Assembly (NCBI GenBank): GCA_016458225.1
Contig: JAEMGR010000014.1
Coordinates: 1 to 64,000 of the forward strand
Source of the DNA: Myxococcaceae bacterium JPH2
Lineage (GTDB): Bacteria; Myxococcota; Myxococcia; Myxococcales; Myxococcaceae
DNA length: 64,000 nucleotides
Direction: 5' to 3'
Shown: positions 1 to 6,560 of the stretch, in pieces
Layout: every line of letters starts with the position of its first letter
How positions within the stretch are numbered: the first letter of the stretch is position 1
The notes under the pieces: generated by a model
Databases searched by the model: none
What the model saw: the letters and a program-made list of their open reading frames with translations, nothing else
Told to the model about the DNA's origin: nothing
Position numbers and translations under genes: made by a program

Positions 1-2
1 GA

Positions 3-353
3 CTCATCCCTCGTCAGTACAGCCAAACCCGGACGGGTACCGGCCAGCGGCGCTACAGCGAACAGCATGTCGGCTGGTTGCAACTCATGGTTCGACTGCG
101 TTGCACCGGCATGTCGATCAAACAGATGCGCGAGTACGCCGCGCTCGTCATCCAGGGACACGCCACGCTGAGGCGCCGGCAAGAACTCCTGGATGCCCAC
201 CGAGAGCGCGTGCGCCGGACCATCGCCGAGTGGACCGAGTCGCTCGAACTCCTCGACAGCAAGATCGACTTCGATGACCAGTGGCAGCGAACGGGCAAAC
301 GACCGTCACGCGACTTCGCGACGACGCCTGCCGCCAAGAGGAGACAGTCCTGA
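3..353 (+). CDS. MerR-family transcriptional regulator, 5' truncated
   Basis: This is the C-terminal part of a MerR-type regulator; the reading frame is open to the left edge, so the start lies outside the window. The visible protein begins inside the winged-helix domain (an R-Y-S motif typical of MerR at about residues 17-19, then a G-M-S-I-x-x-M-R-E-Y motif) and continues into a dimerisation helix rich in Arg and Glu. The effector-binding tail is short and has no obvious metal-binding Cys pair, as in MerR proteins that sense small organics or aldehydes. Its TGA overlaps the ATG of the next gene (TGATG), so the two are probably translationally coupled. Confidence 0.85.
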   Translation, partial: LIPRQYSQTRTGTGQRRYSEQHVGWLQLMVRLRCTGMSIKQMREYAALVIQGHATLRRRQELLDAHRERVRRTIAEWTESLELLDSKIDFDDQWQRTGKRPSRDFATTPAAKRRQS

Positions 354-754
354 TGAACAGCACGGAAAACAAACGCATGATGCAGGCGGCCTTCGTTGAG
401 CTAGCCAAGGGCAACGGCCAACCCTTCGTCGAGACCCTGTCCGACGACATCGTCTGGACCATTGCCGGCCACTCTCCGTGGTCGCGCAGTTGGCGCGGCA
501 AGCACGAAGTGATGAATGGATTGATTCGGCCCCTGTTCGCTCGCTTCGCGGAGACCTACACCAACGAGGCACTGCAGTTCATCGCCGAAGACGACCGCGT
601 CGTCATCGAATGCCGCGGGAAGGTGCAGACGAAGAGCGGCCACCGCTACGACAACCACTACTGCTACGTGTGCCGGTTCGAGAACGGCAAGCTCTCCGAA
701 CTCACCGAGTACATGGACACGGAACTGGCGATGCAAGCGCTTGGCGCGCCTTGA
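353..754 (+). CDS. SnoaL-like / NTF2-fold protein
   Basis: A 133-residue protein of the SnoaL-like (NTF2-superfamily cone-fold) type. The pattern is an N-terminal helix, then a D-D-I-V-W motif near residue 25, a central stretch preceding a long helix, and a C-terminal Y-x-C-R-F-E-N-G-K-L hairpin followed by an E-Y-M-D motif, all typical of this family. I chose the ATG at 353 because it overlaps the stop of the MerR gene and a GAGGAGA Shine-Dalgarno lies just upstream inside that gene. Substrate is unknown; family members include ketosteroid-isomerase-like enzymes and many uncharacterised proteins. Pairing with a MerR regulator suggests a small stress-response unit. Confidence 0.8.
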   Translation: MNSTENKRMMQAAFVELAKGNGQPFVETLSDDIVWTIAGHSPWSRSWRGKHEVMNGLIRPLFARFAETYTNEALQFIAEDDRVVIECRGKVQTKSGHRYDNHYCYVCRFENGKLSELTEYMDTELAMQALGAP

Positions 755-811
755 GCCTCCGCGGTGCTCGCGTCCGCGATGGAGCCCCAACTTCAGTGCT
801 CGGGGCAGCCT

Positions 812-1570
812 TCATTCGTCGCGAAACACGGGCTGACTCGACTCCTGGCGGCGCTCGAGTTCGTCATAGTCGACCTTGGCGCGACCGAACTCTGGATCTG
901 GGTGGATGAGCCCCTCCATCAAGAGCGACTCCGGCGAGACCTTCGACGTCCCCGAAGGCTGCGTCCGCTCATAGATTGAACTTTCGGCAACGACACGCGA
1001 ATGCACGGCCAGTTGCGGATTGTCGTAGACGCGGCAGGAAAGCTGGCGCGCGAAGATGAGGCCGCCATTGCCCTCGGCGCGCAGAAATTCAACCTCGATG
1101 TCGCCGAGCACGACCAGATTCCCGAGGCATCGAATCCCAGCTGCCTTGAGGTCTCCCGCCACGACGACCGTGCTCCCGTCGTTCACGCGAAGCCAACCCT
1201 CGACGGTCAGTGCGCCGCCGACAATCAAGAGCGGCGCCGCATCCAGTGGTTCATCGACAACAGCATTTCCCGACCAGAGGACCACTTCATAGGTCTCACA
1301 CGCTTCCGCCGTCCGAGGCTCCGTCGAACCGTCGCGCAGCGCGAGCGCGATCCACTGAGGCCCACCCGGGGGACAGTCCTCTTCCAGGGCGGCGGCCAGG
1401 TCTTCCACGCCGTCCATCGCCTCGGCCACTTCGCCAGGCCAGGAGTGCGACCAGAGATGGGCAAACGGCGCGACGACCTCCCACGGGAACCCATCCACCG
1501 GCGAACCTGCTCGCGCGAGCGCGTCGAGTTCGTTCAAGCGGCGAAGGAGTTCCTCAGGGTCGATGGACAT
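812..1570 (-). CDS. hypothetical protein with beta-solenoid-like (polymer-forming-like) centre
   Basis: A 252-residue protein I cannot assign to a named family. The first ~100 residues are helical and acidic with several Trp. Residues ~110-190 are short hydrophobic strands separated by glycines (I-V-G-G-A-L-x-V-E-G, V-V-V-A-G-D-L-K-A, L-V-V-L-G-D-I-E-V), the look of a bactofilin or polymer-forming beta-helix domain. There is no signal peptide or membrane segment, so it is probably cytoplasmic. It is the last gene of a five-gene minus-strand run, 85 bp below the GyrB-like gene. Base composition is less GC-rich than the core of the window. Confidence 0.7.
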   Translation of the reverse strand: MSIDPEELLRRLNELDALARAGSPVDGFPWEVVAPFAHLWSHSWPGEVAEAMDGVEDLAAALEEDCPPGGPQWIALALRDGSTEPRTAEACETYEVVLWSGNAVVDEPLDAAPLLIVGGALTVEGWLRVNDGSTVVVAGDLKAAGIRCLGNLVVLGDIEVEFLRAEGNGGLIFARQLSCRVYDNPQLAVHSRVVAESSIYERTQPSGTSKVSPESLLMEGLIHPDPEFGRAKVDYDELERRQESSQPVFRDE

Positions 1571-1655
1571 GCACTCCTGGCTACACGCCTTGGGGTCTTT
1601 CCCGCAAGCCGCTGGCTCGCCCCCTCCAGCGCACGAGGACGCCCCGCTTCTGAAC

Positions 1656-2735
1656 TCACCTCGAATCGGCTCCCTCGGTTGCGAGCCTCTTGAGGTGGGA
1701 CAGGACTGGGTGATCGTGAAGGGTCTCGATCAACCGTGGGCGCAGGAGATTCCTCACGCCCTTGTCCAGGTGCTTGATGGCCAGGAGTTCCTTCGTCGGC
1801 CCCGCGAACTTCATCCGCTGCTCATCGCCCTCGACCGAGATGACGGCGATCAGCCCTCTCGACAGTCGGGGGGGCGTGAATCCCCGAGTGGAGCCCGTCA
1901 GGTTGATCAGCGCGGACCTGAGCGCCCGGAACACACCGTCCACGTGCACGCCGTGACGCCGAGTCTTCACCGTGTTGGCGAACGACTCCACACGTCCACC
2001 GGATTCACCCCACTGGAGCGCACACCGCACGCGCAACCCATCCCAGGTGACATCGAAGACAAGCGGCTCGGGGTGCACCGGATGGAGCCCCGCGGACAGC
2101 TCGCTCGCCCATTGACCGAGCCCACCGGGATAACACAGCGACTCATCCCGGCCCGAGGGACGATGGATGAACCGAACGCGAGTCCCAGGAACGAGGACCG
2201 CCAGCTCATGGCATCGCCGGAACAATCGCTCCGCATCAAAGACAGTTGCCACGAGAATGGAAGCATCCGGAGTGAACGCCACGCGCAGGCCTCGCGGGTG
2301 CTCCACGGGCGCAGGAGTCCGCGCCTCCAGGATGACACCCGGCGGCGGCGCTTCCCCGTTCACGCTCCCGAGCCGCCATTGCGCCTCCTCCGTCCACAGG
2401 TCTACCAGGAACCTGGAAGAGAGCGCACAGACGATGGGCAACGCATGATTCCAGAAGCCCGCGGCGGACGATGGGGAGTGGCTGCCGGACGCGATGCGCG
2501 CGGACAGCCCGGCCGGCGACACACCTGCTTCGGTACAGAAGAAGGAGACGGACGAGCCATCCTCCCCCACCTCCAACACGACATCGCGATGCGCACCTCC
2601 GCGCGCCTCGTCGAAGAGCGCGTTCATCAGGAAGTACACGAGGTGATGCAGCCCGTATTCGCTGACGTCCCCCACGTACATCCCGGGACGATGGCGCACG
2701 GATTCGAGGAACGTGAGATTCGGCTTCAGGTTCAT
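1656..2735 (-). CDS. degenerate GyrB-like protein (ATPase-transducer region only)
   Basis: A 359-residue relative of the N-terminal ~390 residues of DNA gyrase subunit B, without TOPRIM or C-terminal domains. It keeps R-P-G-M-Y-V-G-D near residue 15, G-L-H-H-L-V-Y just after, a P-L-H-P-x-P-like motif before the transducer domain, S-F-A-N-x-x-x-T-x-x-x-G-x-H-V-D-G, R-G-L-I-A-V-I-S-V and a F-x-G-P-T-K loop. The ATP site appears lost: by comparison with canonical GyrB the catalytic Glu is Phe, the Mg-binding Asn position is Ala, D-x-G-x-G is replaced by C-T-E-A-G, and the G-L-H-G-V-G lid is missing. The start at 2735 has a GGAGGAG Shine-Dalgarno; an upstream extension in frame lacks one. It lies in the run with the tandem lipoproteins. 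Confidence 0.8.
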   Translation of the reverse strand: MNLKPNLTFLESVRHRPGMYVGDVSEYGLHHLVYFLMNALFDEARGGAHRDVVLEVGEDGSSVSFFCTEAGVSPAGLSARIASGSHSPSSAAGFWNHALPIVCALSSRFLVDLWTEEAQWRLGSVNGEAPPPGVILEARTPAPVEHPRGLRVAFTPDASILVATVFDAERLFRRCHELAVLVPGTRVRFIHRPSGRDESLCYPGGLGQWASELSAGLHPVHPEPLVFDVTWDGLRVRCALQWGESGGRVESFANTVKTRRHGVHVDGVFRALRSALINLTGSTRGFTPPRLSRGLIAVISVEGDEQRMKFAGPTKELLAIKHLDKGVRNLLRPRLIETLHDHPVLSHLKRLATEGADSR

Positions 2736-2791
2736 GAATGCCACTCCTCCAGTCCGCGTGACGGGCCCGCACCTCGCGAGCCCCCTGCCCT

Positions 2792-3871
2792 TCATCCACC
2801 TTGGGGAGAACTCGGAGCCGGGGCCACCGCAGCCCCACACTTCTCTTCGTAGGTGCGAAGCGTCTTCTGGAAGCGCTCGCGCTCTGGAAGCGGCCAGTCC
2901 ACAGGCAGAGACTCGATGGCATGACGCTGCTCAATCAGCCCCTCACTGCAATTACCCAGTCCGAGCAGCGCCGCAGCGACGGTCTCATCCACATACGGAT
3001 TGAATGCCATGCGAGCCTGGGCACGTCGCGCCAACGGCAGCGCTTCCGCGTAGCGGCCCTCTGACACATAGGACCAGGCCAACTCGTTCGCGGACCACCA
3101 ATACTCAGGATAAAGCTCATTCATGTGTCGGACGACGTACAGATACTCGGGCACACTGGGATACTCCTTGGCGAGCGCCTCCGCCAGGTCCGACCACGCC
3201 ACAGGACTTTGAGGGAACCGGACCGCCCGAGCCCGCCTCCACAGGAGCTCTTGCGCTGCCTGCAGCTTCCCATCGGTGGGATCCATGATGAAGCGAACCA
3301 CGTGAGGCATTGAAATGGGATGCCCCGCCAACAACGACGGGGAATACTTCGACTCCGCGATGCCTCGGAGAATGACCTCGGTGGAGTCCAGGGGGCCCTT
3401 CTCCAGCACCTCGCACGGCCTCAATCGACCATCGACGCCCAGCTCACACTCGACGATGACCTGGGCCAGGGTGTCCGGCCGCCGCGAGTAGGCGCCGCGC
3501 TCCACTTGGATGGAGTCGACAGGCTTCGGCTTCTTGAAGTTGGCATGCAGGTAGTCACAGGCAGCCTTGAGGCGCGCGGAACAAGCTGCACGCAGGTCCA
3601 TCCAAGCGATACGCACCTCCGCTTCACTCGGGGTTCCCTCCAGCGTGCGCCTCGCATCGGAGAACAGAGACGGAGCGCGGCCTGGCGCAGCTTCTGCTAC
3701 CGGTGCGGCCCCAATATAGGCTCCCAGGCAACTGGTCCCCTCTTCCATATACTCATCCATGACGCTGGACAGGTGGCCATGGGTCGCCGGCAAGGTCGGC
3801 AACCTCGAATGCCCACACCCGACCAACCCACCCAAGAGCATCCCCACAGCGACCCATCGCCCCAACTTCAT
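2792..3871 (-). CDS. lipoprotein with TonB-C-like and TPR-like regions (copy 1)
   Basis: A 359-residue exported lipoprotein. The start at 3871 follows a GGAGGAC Shine-Dalgarno and gives a lipobox ending L-V-G-C at about residue 18. The mature N terminus is G-H-S-R-L-P-T-L-P-A-T-H-G, nearly identical to the neighbouring paralog. Residues ~130-200 (V-I-V-E-C-E-L-G-V-D-G-R-L-R-P-C, then S-K-Y-S-P-x-x-x-A-G-H-P-I) resemble a TonB C-terminal fold with an extra Cys pair. The C-terminal half looks like TPR helices (W-S-A-N-E-L-A-W, A-L-P-L-A-R-R-A). Function unknown. It is separated by 50 bp from copy 2 upstream and 56 bp from the GyrB-like gene downstream. Confidence 0.82.
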   Translation of the reverse strand: MKLGRWVAVGMLLGGLVGCGHSRLPTLPATHGHLSSVMDEYMEEGTSCLGAYIGAAPVAEAAPGRAPSLFSDARRTLEGTPSEAEVRIAWMDLRAACSARLKAACDYLHANFKKPKPVDSIQVERGAYSRRPDTLAQVIVECELGVDGRLRPCEVLEKGPLDSTEVILRGIAESKYSPSLLAGHPISMPHVVRFIMDPTDGKLQAAQELLWRRARAVRFPQSPVAWSDLAEALAKEYPSVPEYLYVVRHMNELYPEYWWSANELAWSYVSEGRYAEALPLARRAQARMAFNPYVDETVAAALLGLGNCSEGLIEQRHAIESLPVDWPLPERERFQKTLRTYEEKCGAAVAPAPSSPQGG

Positions 3872-3921
3872 GTTTCTGTCCTCCGGTCCCGCCCTCATGG
3901 ATGAAGCCCCATGCCCCTCTC

Positions 3922-5010
3922 TCATTGCTTCGGTGCAGCCGTTCCTGGCTGAGGAGATGCGGCGGGTGCACCACACTTTTCCTGGTAGCTCCGGAGAGTC
4001 GTCAGGAAGCGCTTGCGCTCTGGAAGCGGCCACTCGGAAGGCAATGCTCGCACTGCCCGCCGCTGCTCGTTCAGCGCCGCATCACACTGCCCCATTCCAG
4101 CCAGGGCCGCCGCCAGGGTCTCTCTGACATACGGGTTGCGGATTGCTCGGGGCATGGCGTGCCGAGCGAGCTGCAACGCAGCCTCGAAGCGCCCGTCCTG
4201 AATCAACTGCCAGGCTAGCTCATTGGACGCCCACCAATAGTCGGGCACCAAGTGATTCAGCTGGCGCAACGCATCCAGGTACTCAGGGGCTTCGGGATAC
4301 TGTCCCGAAAGAAGTTCGGCCAAGTCAGCCCATGCCGCGAAGCTTCCGGGGAATCTGGCCGTGCGCTCCCGGAGCCACTGAAGCGTTTGAGCTGGCGTGA
4401 GGGGCTCGGAGCCAGGCATGAGCGTAAACTTAGTCACCAAGGACGTCTCGAACGGGTGCCCTGAGATCGTCGCGGGTAACGTTCGTACCTGCCCGGTAAA
4501 ATCAAGTACTGCAGCCAAGGCAACTGTGCCGCCGTGCTCGATAACACTGCATTTCTTGAGGTGACCATCAAGGCCCACGCGACACACCACGACAGCCCAA
4601 TACAGCATCCCCGCCTGAGCTGAGTCCAATTTGGGCGCCCACTTCTTCGCTCCATCGATAGAGCGTGGCCGCTGGAAATTGTCAGCAATGTATTCACATG
4701 CCGCATCGAGCTGAGCAAAGCATGCAGCCCGCAAGTCAGCCCAAGCCCCTTGAACCTGGTCGTCCGAGGGGCTTCCCTCCAGTGTACGTTTCGCCTCGAT
4801 GAAGAGCGATTCGGCCTGTGCTGGCTCTACTTCGACGGGAGGATCACCTATCGCACTGCTGTGCGCGTCTTCGCGCCAGTGAACCGAATACTTCTCCATG
4901 GCCATGGACAACTGACCATGGGTCGCCGGCAGGCTCGGCAATCGCGAATGCCCACACCCGACCGCCCCACACACCAGTAGCAATCCAATCGCAGCACGTC
5001 CCATCGTCAT
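3922..5010 (-). CDS. lipoprotein with TonB-C-like and TPR-like regions (copy 2)
   Basis: A 362-residue paralog of the next gene downstream, with the same order: lipobox ending A-V-G-C, the conserved G-H-S-R-L-P-S-L-P-A-T-H-G mature N terminus, a Cys-containing TonB-C-like segment (V-V-V-C-R-V-G-L-D-G-H-L-K-K-C) and C-terminal TPR-like helices (W-W-A-S-N-E-L-A-W, then R-x-A-V-R-A-L-P-S-E-W-P-L-P-E-R). I chose the ATG at 5010, which follows a TAGGAG Shine-Dalgarno; an ATG six bases later is also possible. Base composition here is the lowest in the window. The pair arose by tandem duplication; the region encoding the lipobox is far more conserved than the rest. Function unknown. Confidence 0.82.
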   Translation of the reverse strand: MTMGRAAIGLLLVCGAVGCGHSRLPSLPATHGQLSMAMEKYSVHWREDAHSSAIGDPPVEVEPAQAESLFIEAKRTLEGSPSDDQVQGAWADLRAACFAQLDAACEYIADNFQRPRSIDGAKKWAPKLDSAQAGMLYWAVVVCRVGLDGHLKKCSVIEHGGTVALAAVLDFTGQVRTLPATISGHPFETSLVTKFTLMPGSEPLTPAQTLQWLRERTARFPGSFAAWADLAELLSGQYPEAPEYLDALRQLNHLVPDYWWASNELAWQLIQDGRFEAALQLARHAMPRAIRNPYVRETLAAALAGMGQCDAALNEQRRAVRALPSEWPLPERKRFLTTLRSYQEKCGAPAASPQPGTAAPKQ

Positions 5011-5079
5011 GCGGCCGCTCCTACTTCGCCAGGACCAATGAACTCCAGAGACCCCGAGCACCACGCTCGCGCCCGCGCG

Positions 5080-5541
5080 CTATGCCTGCGACTCCATCGA
5101 GAGGAGCACCACCGGGTCCCCATCGTGGTTCACGGCACAGGCGTACTTCGCGAGCGCCAACGTCTCGTGAACTCTTTCGAGGGGCGAACCGAAGAACACG
5201 TCTGACTTCTGTTCGGGGTCGACGCGTCCCTTCGCGGCCAGAACGTAGCTCGCGAAGCTCCTCGCCATGCTCGGCGGCTCACGTAGCAGCACCACCGCGA
5301 ACGCGTCTCTGCGCATGGCCCCACAGACCGCCGCAAAGCCCGATGCGTCCAACTCCGCACCGCGCAGCAGCTCTGTCTGGCGGAAGAGTCGCTCCTTCCG
5401 GACGAAGTCGAAGATCGCGATCGCCACGACCTGCTGTGCTGCCATGGCCTCGGACACCCACGTCCCGACCACGTTCCAACCGGACCTCCGGGATTCGGGG
5501 CCCACGGCCCACTCCTCGAAAGCGACCTCTCTCAGCGACAT
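5080..5541 (-). CDS. hypothetical protein, small cytoplasmic
   Basis: A 153-residue protein with no family I recognise. It is an alpha/beta sequence without signal peptide or membrane segment. Noticeable stretches are G-W-N-V-V-G-T-W-V-S-E-A near residue 20, a central V-A-I-A-I-F-D-F, and D-G-D-P-V-V-L-L-S-M near the C terminus. I used the ATG at 5541 because GAGGGGGAAA precedes it; in-frame ATGs at 5574 and 5586 are alternatives and would add 11-15 residues. A much longer upstream open frame on this strand runs antisense to the MarR gene and is not coding. It may be the first gene of the minus-strand run that ends at 812; the gap to the next gene is 69 bp. Confidence 0.65.
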   Translation of the reverse strand: MSLREVAFEEWAVGPESRRSGWNVVGTWVSEAMAAQQVVAIAIFDFVRKERLFRQTELLRGAELDASGFAAVCGAMRRDAFAVVLLREPPSMARSFASYVLAAKGRVDPEQKSDVFFGSPLERVHETLALAKYACAVNHDGDPVVLLSMESQA

Positions 5542-5769
5542 GGTTTCCCCCTCGGCGGCCGGCGAGGATTCCATGCCCTGACGCATAGTGCCAACTGGGC
5601 AACATCCGCAGGACTTGGGGACGGGGACGGGCAGGAGTGCCCTCGCCGCTCCGCCGGCAGGGGGCGGCGCCCTAGCTTGCCGCCCAACAGCGCGCAACGG
5701 ATTTTCCCGACAGCGGCTTCCCAGTCGCGCTAGACCTCCGCGCGCAAGGGAGATGCATGGAGGCGGCAG

Positions 5770-6330
5770 GTGAAGGATGATGAGCGCATGAAGGACACAC
5801 AGGGCACCGAGCCGGGCCCGTCGGAGGGCAGTAAGCCTCACGGACCGCCTCTGGGGGAAGTGCTCGAGTTCATGCGGTTGCTGTGGGCCGTCGATCACGG
5901 CCTCCAATCCACCTCCAAGCGAATGGAGTCCAAGCTGGGCCTCACCGGCCCGCAGCGACTCGTCATCCGCCTGGTCGGTCGGTTCCCGGGCATCACCGCG
6001 GGCTCGCTCGCACACATTCTTCACGTTCACCCGAGCACCCTCACCGGCGTCCTCAAGCGCCTGGAGCGCCGGGGACTGCTGGAGCGCAAGTCGGATCCGC
6101 TCGACGGCCGCAAGGCGCTCTTCTCCCTCACCGAAGAGGGTCGCCAGCACGACATCCCCTCCGAGGGCACCGTGGAGGCCGCCGCGCAGCGCGTGCTCGC
6201 TCGCATGCCGCGCAGCCACATCGTGTTCACCCAGGAGGTCCTCACCACGCTCGCGCAGGAGCTGGGCGGCGTTCCTCCTCCCGAGGAGAGCACCCCGCCC
6301 GCCGGCAGCCCCCAGCTCGCCGAGCCCTGA
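5770..6330 (+). CDS. MarR-family transcriptional regulator
   Basis: A 186-residue winged-helix regulator. Helix 1 (V-L-E-F-M-R-L-L-W-A-V-D-H) and the DNA-binding core (T-G-P-Q-R-L-V-I-R-L, S-L-A-H-I-L-H-V-H-P-S-T-L-T-G-V-L-K-R-L-E-R-R-G) followed by the wing (D-P-L-D-G-R-K-A-L-F-S-L-T-E-E-G) are classic MarR. The N terminus is disordered and the C terminus is a Pro-rich tail. The GTG at 5770 sits 6 nt after GGAGG; the ATG at 5788 is a weaker alternative. It is monocistronic: a hairpin follows the stop and the next gene starts 230 bp later. The ligand is unknown, and no target operator is evident nearby. Confidence 0.9.
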   Translation: MKDDERMKDTQGTEPGPSEGSKPHGPPLGEVLEFMRLLWAVDHGLQSTSKRMESKLGLTGPQRLVIRLVGRFPGITAGSLAHILHVHPSTLTGVLKRLERRGLLERKSDPLDGRKALFSLTEEGRQHDIPSEGTVEAAAQRVLARMPRSHIVFTQEVLTTLAQELGGVPPPEESTPPAGSPQLAEP

Positions 6331-6343
6331 CGTCTCGCGTCCT

Positions 6344-6367
6344 CCCCTCGCACCGACCCGCGAGGGG
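6344..6367. terminator. GC-rich hairpin after the MarR gene
   Basis: CCCCTCGC and GCGAGGGG form a perfect 8-bp stem around an 8-nt loop, extendable with a small bulge. It lies 13 nt after the stop codon. There is no U-tract, as is common at high GC, so intrinsic termination is inferred. Confidence 0.5.
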
Positions 6368-6560
6368 GGAGCCTGCTTCGCGAAGGCCCCGTTGCCTCTC
6401 GGACCCTCTCCCCCGCGTCTCCTTCCGACGCCCGACAGAGGGCCCACCCCGAGATGGCCCTCGCTCGGTCCCCACCCCACCTCGACAGCGGGACTGATAG
6501 ACAGTCTGGAAATAGGCCGCCCGGGTAGGGGTTGCCTCGCGACGGAGCGGACGAGACCGC

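Noticed and set aside
1-5541. A prophage, insertion sequence or integrative element in the low-GC left part
   Set aside because: No transposase, integrase, tRNA target or terminal repeats could be seen; only composition differs.
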